Numbered from the stretch's first letter, positions 8,685 through 18,246 are shown. The stretch: 64,000 nt of DNA from Dickeya zeae NCPPB 2538 (GCF_000406165.1 NZ_CM001977.1:1-64000); one strand, 5' to 3'. Numbers and translations: made by a program. Notes: generated by a model not told the origin, from the sequence alone.

Positions 8685-10723
8685 CCCTGAATGCCGTAGT
8701 GTTTCAGCATCGCATCCAGTTGCGGCTCACGGCCACGGAAGCGTTTGAACAGTTCCATCGGCGCTTCGGAGCCGCCGCGAGACAGGATGTTTTCCAGGAA
8801 TGACAGGCCGGTGTCGCGGTTGAAGATGCCTTCTTCTTCAAAACGGGAGAACGCGTCTGCCGCCAGCACATCGGCCCACAGGTAGCTGTAATACCCGGCG
8901 GCGTAGCCACCAGCGAAGATGTGGCTGAATGAGTGCGGGAAGCGATTCCATTCCGGGCTTTTCACCACGGAAACCTGTGATTTCACCTCTGCCAGGGTTT
9001 CCAGCACGCGAGCACCGGTGGCCGGGTTGTAACCGGCGTGCAGACGGAAGTCGAACAGGCCGAACTCCAACTGACGCAGGATGAACAGCGCTGCCTGATA
9101 GTTTTTCGCTGCCAGCATTTTGTCCAGCATGTCCTGCGGCAGCGGTTCGCCGGTCTCGTAATGACCGGAGATAAAAGCCAGCGCATCCGGCTCCCAGCAC
9201 CAGTTTTCCATAAACTGGCTCGGCAGTTCGACGGCATCCCACGGCACACCGTTGATGCCGGAGACGCCAGCGGTGTCGATACGGGTCAGCATATGGTGCA
9301 GCCCGTGCCCGAATTCATGGAACAGCGTGGTGACTTCGTCGTGGGTAAACAGCGCGGGTTTGCCGTCGATCGGACGGTTAAAGTTACAGGTCAGGTACGC
9401 CACCGGCTTTTGCAGCTCGCCGTTGGCTTTGCGCAGACGGCCGACGCAATCGTCCATCCAGGCACCGCCACGTTTGTGTTCGCGGGCGTACAGATCGAGG
9501 TAGAAGCTCCCCAGCAATTCACCGTCTTCGGCAAACAGGTCGAAGAAGCGCACTTCCGGGTGCCAGACGTCAACGTCCTGACGCTCTTTGGCGGTGATGC
9601 CATAAATACGTTTTACGACTTCGAACAACCCTTCCAATACGCGCGGTTCAGGGAAGTACGGGCGTAGCTGTTCGTCGCTGATGGAATACAGGTGTTGTTT
9701 TTGCTGTTCGGCATAATAGCTGATGTCCCACGGGTTCAGCTCATCAACGCCACACTGTGCTTTAGCGAACGCGCGCAGCTGTGCCAGCTCCTGTTCCCCT
9801 TGCGGGCGGGCGCGTTTAGCCAAATCGGTCAGGAAATCCAGCACCTGTTGTGGGTTTTCTGCCATTTTGGTGGCCAGCGATTTGTCGGCAAAGCTGGCGA
9901 AGCCCAGCAGTTGCGCCAGTTCATGACGCAGCGCCAGCGTTTCGGCCATCACCTCGCTGTTATCCCACTTACCGGCGTTCGGGCCTTGTTCTGACGCACG
10001 GGTCACATAGGCGCGGTACATCTCTTCGCGCAGCGCCTGATTGGCGCAGTAGGTCATGACCGGCAGGTAGCTTGGAATATCCAGCGTCAGCAGCCAGCCC
10101 TGTTGTTCTTTCGCTTGTGCCAGCGCTTTGGCCGCGGCCAGCGCACTTTCCGGCAGACCTTCCAGCTCGCTGACATCGGTTATCAGCTTGGTCCAGCCCA
10201 TGGTGGCGTCCAGCACGTTGTTGCTGAACTGCGACCCCAGTTCGGACAAGCGGGAAGCGATGTCGCCGTAGCGTTTTTGCTGTTCCGGCGGCAGGGCAAT
10301 CCCGGACAATTCAAAGTCACGCAGGGCGTTATCCACCGCTTTTTTCTGTGCGATGCTCAGGCTGGCGTAATGTTCGCCGTCACGCAGCTCACGGTAGGCA
10401 CGGTACAACCCGGCATGCTGGCCCACCCAGGTGCCGTATTCAGACAGCAGCGGCAGGCATTGTTCATAGGCGCTACGCAATTCCGGGCTGTTTTTCACCG
10501 AATTCAGGTGGCTGACCGGGGAGAAAATGCGCCCCAGTCTGTCATCACTTTCCGCCAGCGGCTGACACAGGTTATCCCAGGTGAACGGCCCCGGCTGCGC
10601 CACCACGCGCTCGACCGTCTGGCGACAATCGTTCAGTGCGGCTTGTACGGCGGGGAGGATGTGTTCAATCTGGATCTGGGAGAACGGCGGCAGGATAAAG
10701 GAGGAAAGTAATGGATTGGTCAT
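8681..10723 (-). CDS. prlC: Oligopeptidase A (M3 metallopeptidase)
   Basis: Cytosolic zinc endopeptidase that degrades short peptides, including cleaved signal peptides. The 680-residue length equals E. coli PrlC/OpdA. The zinc motif HEFGH is at about residue 470 (TLFHEFGHGLHHML), with the downstream glutamate in the following helix (ENWCWEPDAL). It is the first gene of a two-gene unit with rsmJ. Nothing about the sequence is odd. Confidence 0.97.
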   Translation of the reverse strand: MTNPLLSSFILPPFSQIQIEHILPAVQAALNDCRQTVERVVAQPGPFTWDNLCQPLAESDDRLGRIFSPVSHLNSVKNSPELRSAYEQCLPLLSEYGTWVGQHAGLYRAYRELRDGEHYASLSIAQKKAVDNALRDFELSGIALPPEQQKRYGDIASRLSELGSQFSNNVLDATMGWTKLITDVSELEGLPESALAAAKALAQAKEQQGWLLTLDIPSYLPVMTYCANQALREEMYRAYVTRASEQGPNAGKWDNSEVMAETLALRHELAQLLGFASFADKSLATKMAENPQQVLDFLTDLAKRARPQGEQELAQLRAFAKAQCGVDELNPWDISYYAEQQKQHLYSISDEQLRPYFPEPRVLEGLFEVVKRIYGITAKERQDVDVWHPEVRFFDLFAEDGELLGSFYLDLYAREHKRGGAWMDDCVGRLRKANGELQKPVAYLTCNFNRPIDGKPALFTHDEVTTLFHEFGHGLHHMLTRIDTAGVSGINGVPWDAVELPSQFMENWCWEPDALAFISGHYETGEPLPQDMLDKMLAAKNYQAALFILRQLEFGLFDFRLHAGYNPATGARVLETLAEVKSQVSVVKSPEWNRFPHSFSHIFAGGYAAGYYSYLWADVLAADAFSRFEEEGIFNRDTGLSFLENILSRGGSEAPMELFKRFRGREPQLDAMLKHYGIQG

Positions 10724-10848
10724 GGCACAGTCCTGAAATCTATTGATGATGACTTAACATGAGGGGTAATGAGGGGAAAATCAATGGCAGGGCGCACAAC
10801 AGGCCAAGGCCGACGGTAAAAAGCGACGGTTAGCGGTGATGACGATGC

Positions 10849-11133
10849 TCAGGCGGGGTGATCGTAACCGGCGTAAAACCAGGCTATCAGCGACGGGTTG
10901 CTGACATCGGTAAAAAACTCCGCCACGATATCGCGTATCAATCCGTAACGGCGGCACAGTTGCCCGGCTTCAAACGCGGCTTGTTGTCGGCCTCGCAGTG
11001 ACGCACGCTGGTGTGCGTAACCGCAGACGTAGCCACGGCGATAATCATCGCAATGGTGGCGGATATCGTTCATCGATTGCGGTGTACTGGCGTGTAGCCC
11101 CGCCAAAATGCCGTCGCCAAAGTGGTTTTTCAT
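10849..11133 (-). CDS. DUF2623 family protein (YghW-like)
   Basis: Small protein of 94 residues beginning MKNHFGDGILAGLHASTPQS, which matches the E. coli YghW family (DUF2623) along its length: the HCDDYRRGYVCGYAH centre, the EAGQLCRRYGL segment and a C-terminal WFYAGYDHP. I chose the ATG at 11133; the longer frame back to 11211 adds 26 residues with no family match. Function is unknown. The gene stands alone between prlC and rlmJ. Confidence 0.8.
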   Translation of the reverse strand: MKNHFGDGILAGLHASTPQSMNDIRHHCDDYRRGYVCGYAHQRASLRGRQQAAFEAGQLCRRYGLIRDIVAEFFTDVSNPSLIAWFYAGYDHPA

Positions 11134-11320
11134 AAGCGTCGTATCCAGAATATACGATATATAAATTATTATATAACGAAAAGGGCGGGTTGAAAAAGGT
11201 GAGTTATTCAACTCCCCCGAGGTGGATAGCGGTGATTGTGGGGGTATTTTGTGGCGCTAACCGTTTATACTATGGCGATTAGCGGCAAACGCGCCCTCAT
11301 TGACCGGAAATCCATACGTT

Positions 11321-12163
11321 ATGCTGAGTTATCGCCACAGTTTTCATGCCGGCAATCATGCCGATGTGCTGAAGCACACTGTCCAGAGCCTGATCATTAA
11401 TGCGCTGAAAGAGAAGGACAAACCGTTCCTGTATCTGGATACGCATTCCGGCGCGGGCCGTTATCAGTTACAGAGCGAACATGCCGAGCGCACCGGTGAA
11501 TACCTCGACGGCATTGGCCGTATCTGGCAGCGGGATGATATTCCGGTGGAACTGGAGCCGTACATGCAGGTGGTCCGTTCCTATAATTCCGGCGACAAAC
11601 TGCGTTACTACCCCGGTTCGCCGCTGATTGCCCGCCAGTTGCTGCGCGAGTACGACAAAATTCATCTTACAGAGCTGCATCCGACCGACTTTCCATTGCT
11701 GCGTCAGGAGTTTCTGCGTGACGACCGGGCGCGGGTGGTGCGTGAAGATGGCTACCAACAACTGAAAGCCCAGTTACCGCCGCTGTCGCGTCGTGGGTTG
11801 ATTCTGATCGACCCGCCTTACGAACTGAAAACCGATTATCAGGCGGTGGTGAAAGGGATTCAGGAAGGCTATCGCCGCTTTGCCACCGGCGTGTATGCGC
11901 TGTGGTATCCAGTGGTGTTGCGTCAGCACATCAAACGTTTGCTCAAAGATCTGGAAGACACCGGTATTCGCCGTATCCTGCAAATCGAGCTGGCCGTGTT
12001 GCCGGATAGCGATCGCCACGGTATGACTGCCTCCGGCATGATTGTCATTAATCCGCCGTGGAAACTGGAGTCCCAGATGAAAAGCGTGCTGCCGTGGTTG
12101 CATCAGGCGTTGGTGCCTGCCGGTACCGGCCACACGCTGGTTGAGTGGGTGGTGCCGGAGTAA
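11321..12163 (+). CDS. rlmJ: 23S rRNA (adenine2030-N6)-methyltransferase
   Basis: SAM-dependent enzyme that methylates A2030 of 23S rRNA. The 280-residue protein matches E. coli RlmJ from MLSYRHSFHAGNHADVLKHT to the end, with the N6-adenine methyltransferase motif DPPYE (LILIDPPYELKTDY) and the inserted helical domain typical of the family. The ATG at 11321 is chosen for that match; an in-frame start at 11300 would add seven unmatched residues. In E. coli it lies next to gor; here rnz and the RNA-repair locus sit between them. Confidence 0.96.
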   Translation: MLSYRHSFHAGNHADVLKHTVQSLIINALKEKDKPFLYLDTHSGAGRYQLQSEHAERTGEYLDGIGRIWQRDDIPVELEPYMQVVRSYNSGDKLRYYPGSPLIARQLLREYDKIHLTELHPTDFPLLRQEFLRDDRARVVREDGYQQLKAQLPPLSRRGLILIDPPYELKTDYQAVVKGIQEGYRRFATGVYALWYPVVLRQHIKRLLKDLEDTGIRRILQIELAVLPDSDRHGMTASGMIVINPPWKLESQMKSVLPWLHQALVPAGTGHTLVEWVVPE

Positions 12164-12202
12164 GCGCCAGGCTTACCCCTCACAACCCATTGTTATACCG
12201 GG

Positions 12203-13117
12203 TTATACCTCAAAAGTGGCCAGGTCAGTGGCGACGTCTGTCGCCGCAAACAGCGTCTGGCATTCCTGACGTAACCGTTCCAGATCAGCCTGACCATAGC
12301 GGGCGCTGAAATGGGTGATGATCAACCGCTTCGCGCCCGCGTCTCGCGCCGTGGCGGCGGTTTGCAGGGTGGTGGAGTGACCGCGTTCGTTAGCGCGCTC
12401 CGCCATTGATCCTTCCACTGTGGCTTCGTGCACCATGACATCGACCCCCGCAGCCAGCTTGAGTGCTTCCGGCGTTGGGCGGGTATCGCCGAAAATCGCC
12501 AGCGATTTACCCGGCAGACTGGGGCCGAGGTAATCCCAGCCGTTCAGTACCTGCCCGTCATCAAGAGTGACCGTTTCCCCGCGTTTTAACTGCTGGAAAT
12601 AAGCACCGGGTTTGATGCCCTGTGCCGCCAGTTTTTCCACATCCAGCGCCCCCGGTTTGGGGCGTTCCTCAATGCGGTAGCCGAGGCAATACAGCGTGTG
12701 AGACAGTTCATGCGCCGTCACCCGTAACTGCGCGTCTTCGAATACCGTACCGGGACCCACTTCCACCACCTCCAGCGGATACGTCAGCCAGGAACCGCTC
12801 AGCGTCAGCGCGGTTTCGATGAAGGTTTTCAACCCAGCCGGGCCGTAGAGCGTCAGCGGTGTGTCGATACCCGCCATGGAGCGGGAACACAGCAAACCGG
12901 GCAACCCGAACAGATGGTCGCCGTGCAGATGGGTGATAAAAATTTTCTCCAGCTTGCCGGGTTTGATTGGGGTGTGCAGAATCTGGTGCTGGGTGCCTTC
13001 ACCGCAGTCAAACAGCCAGAATGCCGGGCGAATGCCGTGCAAGTCGAGCGCGATACTGGTGACGTTGCGCTCTTTGGTCGGCACGCCTGCGTTGGTGCCG
13101 AGAAAAATCAGTTTCAT
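12203..13117 (-). CDS. rnz: Ribonuclease Z / RNase BN
   Basis: Metallo-beta-lactamase-fold nuclease that trims tRNA 3' ends and can act as an exonuclease in enteric bacteria. The 304-residue protein carries the zinc motif HLHGDH (residues 63-68), the family start MKLIFLGTNAGVPTKERNV, FGDTRP in the middle and HFSARY near the end. It ends convergent to rlmJ, 39 bases away. rtcR ends 10 bases upstream on the same strand, so the two may share a transcript, linking tRNA processing with RNA repair. Confidence 0.95.
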   Translation of the reverse strand: MKLIFLGTNAGVPTKERNVTSIALDLHGIRPAFWLFDCGEGTQHQILHTPIKPGKLEKIFITHLHGDHLFGLPGLLCSRSMAGIDTPLTLYGPAGLKTFIETALTLSGSWLTYPLEVVEVGPGTVFEDAQLRVTAHELSHTLYCLGYRIEERPKPGALDVEKLAAQGIKPGAYFQQLKRGETVTLDDGQVLNGWDYLGPSLPGKSLAIFGDTRPTPEALKLAAGVDVMVHEATVEGSMAERANERGHSTTLQTAATARDAGAKRLIITHFSARYGQADLERLRQECQTLFAATDVATDLATFEV

Positions 13118-13127
13118 GCAAATTCCT

Positions 13128-14717
13128 TTATATCGAGTCGGCGTTTTTCACATCATCCCAGCTCAGTCCAAAGCGGGCCAGGTACTTGCGTAGCCTGTCG
13201 GCGTCATTGGGCTGTTTTTTCTGGCGGCGTGAAATCGCAAACAGTGTACGCCCGGCTTCTGACAGGCTGTGGGCTTGCCGACAGACCTCTAACACGCGCT
13301 CAAGCTGGCATTGCTCGAAGATATCCAGCTCACCGAGGTGGGCAGGCAAGGTTGTCGTGGCAGCAGGGCCTCGCCACTGCTGTTTAAGACGTTGAATTTC
13401 TTCATCTACCAGCGTGGTATTAATGCGCCCCTGTTCGGCGAGCGTGGCCATACGATGTACGCTGGCGCCAAGCTCGCGAAAGTTGCCCCGCCAGCTGGCG
13501 TGCTCCGAACAGGCAAAGGCCAGAAAACGCTGGCGTGCTTCTTTATCAAACCGTACCTGGACTTGTTGTTGTTGGGCGAAGCGGTGTAATTCAAAGTCCA
13601 GGTTAGGTTCGATATCTTCACACCGTTGCGCCAGGCCTGGCAGCGGAAAAGTCCACATATTGATGCGGGCGTACAGATCTTCACGAAAATGCCCTTCCTC
13701 CACCCAGTGCGGCATATCCCGGTGAGTGCCGGCAATCAACTGAAAATCGCTGCTGACCTCTTTATCGGAACCAAACGGCAGGAAGCGCTTTTCTTCGATG
13801 GCTTTCAACAACATCGCCTGTTCATCCTGGCCTAACTCACCGATCTCATCGAGAAACAAAACGCCGCCATCGGCTTCCCGCAGCAGCCCCGCGCGTGATT
13901 GCTGCGCTCCGGTAAACGCGCCGCGAACATGACCAAACAACGTGGACATCGCATTATCGCCGCGCAGTGTGGCGCAATTGACGGCGACAAACTTTCCGTT
14001 GACCTGATGGCGTGATGCCTTGAGCTGATAAATACGGTTGGCCAGAAAGGATTTGCCAGCGCCGGTGGGGCCGGTTAACAAAATTGGGGCTGAAGAGCGC
14101 AGGGCGACCCGCTCAATCTGATCGATGATGCGATTAAATGTCGCGTTACGGGTGGCGATACCTGCTTTCAGAAATGAAACCGATGCTTGTTGTTCCCGCA
14201 GGAAGCGGCTGGTAATGGCGGTGTAACGGCTGAGATCGAGGTCGATAACCGTGTACTGCCCGATAGGGGAAGGCGCTTCGTCGTTATGGTCAGACGGGCC
14301 GGTTTGCAGCAGCCGGGCTGGCAGGTAGCGTGCTTCCGTTAGCAGAAACCAGCAAATCTGCACCACGTGCGTGCCGGTAGTGATGTGCACCAGATACTCT
14401 TCGTGTTCTGTATCAAAGGGATAATGGGCCGCAAAGTCGAGAAACGTGGTGTATACCTCTTCGAAGTCCCAGGGGTCGGCGAGTTCAACCTCATGCAGGC
14501 TCACGGTGGTGATGGGGGATATCTGGCCGATATCTTCCCGAACCTGTTGCGCCAGCCCGAGACTACGCGGCTGATAGAGCAATTCCAGTCGATCAATGGG
14601 TAAATCCGGTTGCTGGCAGGCGGCGATGGTCGGTCTCCATCTATTCCAGCGGTTTTGTCGTTTCCCTCGTTTATCCAGCGCCGTACCCAGCACGCCAATC
14701 ATGACTCTTCGCTTCAT
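13128..14717 (-). CDS. rtcR: Sigma54-dependent transcriptional activator RtcR
   Basis: Enhancer-binding protein that activates RNA-repair genes with sigma54. The 529-residue protein has an N-terminal RtcR sensory domain (about 1-180, CARF-like in the family), then an AAA+ domain with Walker A GPTGAGKS (residues 216-223), the sigma54-contacting GAFTGA loop, Walker B VLFLDEIGE, and a C-terminal helix-turn-helix region. It is divergent from slipin-rtcB-rlaP, which it should control through the -24/-12 promoter at 14853-14868. In E. coli the sensor domain represses the ATPase until an RNA-derived ligand appears; the same is inferred here. Confidence 0.94.
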   Translation of the reverse strand: MKRRVMIGVLGTALDKRGKRQNRWNRWRPTIAACQQPDLPIDRLELLYQPRSLGLAQQVREDIGQISPITTVSLHEVELADPWDFEEVYTTFLDFAAHYPFDTEHEEYLVHITTGTHVVQICWFLLTEARYLPARLLQTGPSDHNDEAPSPIGQYTVIDLDLSRYTAITSRFLREQQASVSFLKAGIATRNATFNRIIDQIERVALRSSAPILLTGPTGAGKSFLANRIYQLKASRHQVNGKFVAVNCATLRGDNAMSTLFGHVRGAFTGAQQSRAGLLREADGGVLFLDEIGELGQDEQAMLLKAIEEKRFLPFGSDKEVSSDFQLIAGTHRDMPHWVEEGHFREDLYARINMWTFPLPGLAQRCEDIEPNLDFELHRFAQQQQVQVRFDKEARQRFLAFACSEHASWRGNFRELGASVHRMATLAEQGRINTTLVDEEIQRLKQQWRGPAATTTLPAHLGELDIFEQCQLERVLEVCRQAHSLSEAGRTLFAISRRQKKQPNDADRLRKYLARFGLSWDDVKNADSI

Positions 14718-14852
14718 GCTTTATCCTTTTTTATAAATACTTATCTAAAAAAATATTACTTTATCGGTTTAATGATTAACAGAGTAAGTGATGCGTAAAT
14801 AAATTCATTGAAAATCATTAAGTTGAATTTATTTTTGTGAATAGGGAAGGAC

Positions 14853-14868
14853 TGGCACGGTTTTAGCA
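14853..14868 (+). promoter_or_regulatory. Sigma54 (-24/-12) promoter of the RNA-repair operon
   Basis: TGGCACGGTTTTAGCA fits the sigma54 consensus (TGGCAC-N5-TTGCA) with GG and GC exactly 10 bases apart; the -12 element has one mismatch. It lies about 100 bases upstream of the slipin start and downstream of rtcR, the cognate activator. The AT-rich stretch 14718-14850 is the likely site for RtcR enhancer binding and IHF bending, but I could not define boxes. Confidence 0.85.
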
Positions 14869-14970
14869 AAAATATAAGCACTACACACAGGAAGGGAAGC
14901 ATACCCGCTTACGGTTGGGGGAGCCGGTGATGTTATTCCCGGGCGTTTTATTAAAGGGATTAAAAAGAAA

Positions 14971-15864
14971 GTGTTTAAGAAAATAACAATAAGAAAAGGG
15001 CAACTGGGTTTGCTCAGCCGAAACGGCAACGTGCGGCAGGTATTGGAAACCGGTTCTCATCTCCTGTTTGGTTGGGCCCGAAGGTTGTCAGTGGCCATCG
15101 TCGAACGGGATGGCTCTGTGCTTGACGCGACGCTTGCCGAACATCTACGTCAGTTTCATCCGGAATGGGTAGCGCGTTACTGCCTGTCAGCGGATATGGC
15201 GGATGATGAGATTGGCTTGCGTTATGACCGTGGGCAACTGCGGGAAATTTTGCTACCAGGTACCCGGCGTTTGTACTGGCGGCGAGATGAACAGCAGGTG
15301 ATTGAGCGCGTTTCTGCCCATCAGGCTCAGGTACCAGCGCGATTGCTGCCGATATTACTGCAACCAGAGTTACGTGAGCAGGCGGTCACTGGCAGTAACG
15401 GCGTGCTGGTCGCCGCTATTCCGACATGGCATGTCGGGATTTTGCATATCAACGGGCAACCCTCGGCACTACTGCCACCCGGTAATCATGGTTACTGGCG
15501 CTTTAATCGAAGCGTGAGTGTGGATGTGGTGGACACACGGTTACAGGCGCTGGATGTTGAGGATATCGAAGTACTGACCGCCGATCGGATCAGCGTGCGT
15601 CTGACGCTACTGGCGAACTGGCGCTACAGCGATGTGCTGGCTGCATTTGCACGTCTGGCGAAACCCAAAGCGCATCTGTGTCGGGCTTTACAGGTTGTGC
15701 TGCGCGATGTGGTGGGAATGCATCGGTTTGCTGAATTGCTGACCAGCAAACACACCGTTGGAGAACAGGTCAGTGAACAACTCGAGCAGCAATTGATGTG
15801 CTACGGGATAGACCTGGTCTCGCTGGCCGTGATGGACACCGAAGGCTATAACGCCGCCTGGTAA
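14971..15864 (+). CDS. Slipin (SPFH/band-7 family protein)
   Basis: A 297-residue protein of the SPFH/band-7 superfamily, of the divergent slipin type found in rtc operons. The central part (HVGILHINGQPSALLPPGNHGYW, then DVVDTRLQALDVEDIEVLTADRISVRLTLLANWRYSD) is the recognisable band-7 core. There is no clear N-terminal membrane segment. I take the GTG at 14971 with AAAGGG upstream; an ATG at 14930 is out of frame and soon stops. It is the first gene after the sigma54 promoter. Its role is unknown; membrane scaffolding of the repair machinery is a guess. Confidence 0.82.
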   Translation: MFKKITIRKGQLGLLSRNGNVRQVLETGSHLLFGWARRLSVAIVERDGSVLDATLAEHLRQFHPEWVARYCLSADMADDEIGLRYDRGQLREILLPGTRRLYWRRDEQQVIERVSAHQAQVPARLLPILLQPELREQAVTGSNGVLVAAIPTWHVGILHINGQPSALLPPGNHGYWRFNRSVSVDVVDTRLQALDVEDIEVLTADRISVRLTLLANWRYSDVLAAFARLAKPKAHLCRALQVVLRDVVGMHRFAELLTSKHTVGEQVSEQLEQQLMCYGIDLVSLAVMDTEGYNAAW

Positions 15865-15933
15865 CCAGGGTGGCGTCAACGGTGAGTGAAAGATAACGCA
15901 TGGGATTAAATAATAAATCAAAGGACGTTTTAC

Positions 15934-17160
15934 ATGAGGCATAACGATTATCAGGTACTGGATATGCCGCAAGGCGTGCCGGTAAAAATGTGGACGTACG
16001 GTGTTCCGGTCGAGCCTGAAGCCCGCGAACAGTTACGGAATACGGCGAAGATGCCGTTTATTTTCAGCCATCTGGCGGTGATGCCGGATGTCCATCTTGG
16101 CAAAGGGTCTACGATCGGCAGTGTGATTCCAACCCGTGGGGCCATTATTCCGGCCGCCGTCGGCGTAGATATCGGCTGCGGCATGATGGCGGTGCGAACC
16201 TCGCTGATTGCCGCTGATTTACCGGACACGCTGTTGGGTATTCGCAACGCCATTGAGCAGGCTGTTCCTCATGGACGTAGCGTGAATCGTGGGGGGCGGG
16301 ATAAAGGCGCATGGCATGAGCCACCACCACGTGTGGATGCCCATTGGCGGCAACTGGATGCCGGATTCAAACGTATTACCGAACACTATCCGTCGTTGCT
16401 GAAAACCAACAATTACCACCACTTGGGCACGCTCGGAACCGGTAACCACTTTATCGAATTGTGTCTCGATGAGATGGATCGGGTGTGGGTGATGCTGCAC
16501 AGCGGTTCCCGAGGTGTTGGCAATGCTATCGGCAATCTGTTCATCACGCTGGCGCAGCAAGATATGCGACAGCATATTGCGAATTTGCCGGACTGTAATT
16601 TGGCGTATTTCGCCGAAGGTAGCCGTCATTTCGATGACTACCAGTATGCGGTTGGCTGGGCACAGGGTTATGCGCGCCATAACCGCGAGGTGATGATGGA
16701 ACAGGTGCTGCAGGCATTGGCACAGGCGATCCCCAGGCCGTTTACCGCCCGGCAGGAAGCGGTGGATTGCCACCACAACTATGTACAACAGGAAACGCAT
16801 TTTGGCGAGCCGGTGCTGGTCACGCGTAAGGGCGCAGTATCGGCCCATCGCGGGCAGATGGGGATTATTCCCGGCTCGATGGGAGCGAAGAGTTTCATTG
16901 TGCGTGGTTTGGGTAATCAGGAGAGCTTTTGTTCCTGTAGCCATGGTGCCGGGCGCACCATGAGTCGAACGGCGGCAAAAAAGCAGTTTACGGTTGACGA
17001 CCACGTGCGGGCGACGGCCCACGTCGAATGCCGTAAAGACCATGACGTGATTGATGAAATTCCCATGGCGTACAAAGACATTGATGCCGTGATGGCGGCG
17101 CAAGCATCGCTGGTCGAGATTGTTCACACGCTGCGGCAGGTGGTGTGTGTAAAAGGATAA
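15934..17160 (+). CDS. rtcB: RNA-splicing ligase RtcB
   Basis: GTP- and Mn-dependent ligase joining 2',3'-cyclic phosphate (or 3'-phosphate) and 5'-hydroxyl RNA ends. At 408 residues it has the E. coli length, with metal-binding motifs GVDIGCGM, GTGNHFIE, HSGSRGVGN and DCHHN, the nucleotide loop GSMGAKSFIVRGLGN, and the guanylated-histidine motif SHGAGR near residue 337. It lies between slipin and a predicted nucleotidyltransferase and is under RtcR/sigma54 control by position. No rtcA (RNA cyclase) gene is adjacent, unlike the E. coli rtcBA operon. Confidence 0.97.
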   Translation: MRHNDYQVLDMPQGVPVKMWTYGVPVEPEAREQLRNTAKMPFIFSHLAVMPDVHLGKGSTIGSVIPTRGAIIPAAVGVDIGCGMMAVRTSLIAADLPDTLLGIRNAIEQAVPHGRSVNRGGRDKGAWHEPPPRVDAHWRQLDAGFKRITEHYPSLLKTNNYHHLGTLGTGNHFIELCLDEMDRVWVMLHSGSRGVGNAIGNLFITLAQQDMRQHIANLPDCNLAYFAEGSRHFDDYQYAVGWAQGYARHNREVMMEQVLQALAQAIPRPFTARQEAVDCHHNYVQQETHFGEPVLVTRKGAVSAHRGQMGIIPGSMGAKSFIVRGLGNQESFCSCSHGAGRTMSRTAAKKQFTVDDHVRATAHVECRKDHDVIDEIPMAYKDIDAVMAAQASLVEIVHTLRQVVCVKG

Positions 17161-17181
17161 TAAGCATAACGAGGGAAAAAT

Positions 17182-17967
17182 ATGGAACATGAATCTGACG
17201 TGAGTGCTGTCATGCGCGAGCGTGTCCGTGGTGTGCTGGCGGATGTAGAACGCCGGTTTGGCGTGCGTGTGCTCTATGCCTGTGAGTCAGGCAGTCGGGG
17301 ATGGGGATTTGCTTCGCCGGATAGCGATTATGATGTGCGTTTTATCTATGTCCATCCCCCAGAATGGTATTTACGGGTTGAGCAAGCCCGGGATGTGATT
17401 GAATTACCGATAGATGATGAGCTGGATGTCAGCGGGTGGGAGTTGCGTAAGGCATTGGGCTTACTGAAGCGGGCCAACCCGACGCTGATGGAATGGCTGG
17501 ATTCGCCGGTGGTGTACCATCAGGATGAGAACACCATGAAACAGATGCGCGCGCTGGCACCGGATCATTTTTCGCCGGGTCGTGCCTGTTACCACTATCT
17601 ATCCATGGCGCGAAAGAACTTCCGCGGCTATTTGCAGGGGGAATCGGTTCGGCTGAAGAAGTACTTTTATGTCCTCAGACCGATACTGGCGGCGTTATGG
17701 ATAGAAGCGGGTAAAGGCGCTCCGCCGATGCGCTTTGAGACATTACTGGCTGGAACGGTGACCGATCAGGCTTTACTGGCGGAAATCGCGCATCTGCTGC
17801 GCATCAAACGTCAGTGCGGTGAGGCGCAATACGGTGCCCGATTGCCCGCTGTCCATGCATTTATCGAACATCAGTTGGGGCGTGAGCGGCCTGTGCTGGA
17901 TGCGACGCTGGCGGGCATGGACCAGACGCTGAACCAGTTGTTGTTTAATACGGTGATGGAAGGGTGA
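17182..17967 (+). CDS. RlaP-type RNA-ligase-associated nucleotidyltransferase
   Basis: A 261-residue protein with a pol-beta-type nucleotidyltransferase signature GSRGWGFASPDSDYDVRFI (GS followed by DxD) near residues 38-56, then the conserved VSGWELRKALGLLKRANPTLMEWLDSP helical region of the PF10127 (YcgL/RlaP) family. RlaP proteins were named from their linkage to RNA ligases; this one follows rtcB by 21 bases with a clear AGGG ribosome site. It probably adds nucleotides or otherwise repairs damaged RNA ends, but the reaction is not established from sequence. Confidence 0.88.
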   Translation: MEHESDVSAVMRERVRGVLADVERRFGVRVLYACESGSRGWGFASPDSDYDVRFIYVHPPEWYLRVEQARDVIELPIDDELDVSGWELRKALGLLKRANPTLMEWLDSPVVYHQDENTMKQMRALAPDHFSPGRACYHYLSMARKNFRGYLQGESVRLKKYFYVLRPILAALWIEAGKGAPPMRFETLLAGTVTDQALLAEIAHLLRIKRQCGEAQYGARLPAVHAFIEHQLGRERPVLDATLAGMDQTLNQLLFNTVMEG

Positions 17968-17974
17968 TTGAGGT

Positions 17975-18000
17975 GTAAAACCGGTGAAAGCCGGTTTTAC
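17975..18000 (+). terminator. Hairpin after the RNA-repair operon
   Basis: Perfect 10-bp stem GTAAAACCGG (17975-17984) and CCGGTTTTAC (17991-18000) with loop TGAAAG, starting 8 bases after the rlaP stop. The TTTT lies inside the stem, so termination efficiency is uncertain, but the position fits the end of the operon. The rest of the gap to gor (18001-18246) shows nothing clear beyond presumed gor promoter sequence. Confidence 0.7.
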
Positions 18001-18246
18001 CTATTGCACCGATTTCCAAAACCGTTGCGAACCGTTGTGCATTTCTTCATACAATCCCGCTTTCTGTCTTTGCCGGATACCGATTGCTGGCGTTACACTT
18101 TCCTCTGGTGTTACTTCTTTTGCTGGCGTGACCTTGTTGGCGTCAGCATGACATTGCGAGTGGTATCGCGCCCTGGGTGCCAGAACCGATGTGGCGGCGG
18201 GATACGGTCTATTTACTTTTATCGAAAGCAAGCGTGTGGAGCCCTG

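Noticed and set aside
16219..17190. 323-codon open frame antisense to rtcB
   Set aside because: It is a mirror of the well-supported rtcB gene with no ribosome site or recognisable domain.
17968..18246. N-terminal extension of gor
   Set aside because: The frame is open upstream, but it begins within the rlaP terminator hairpin and adds 93 residues absent from glutathione reductases.
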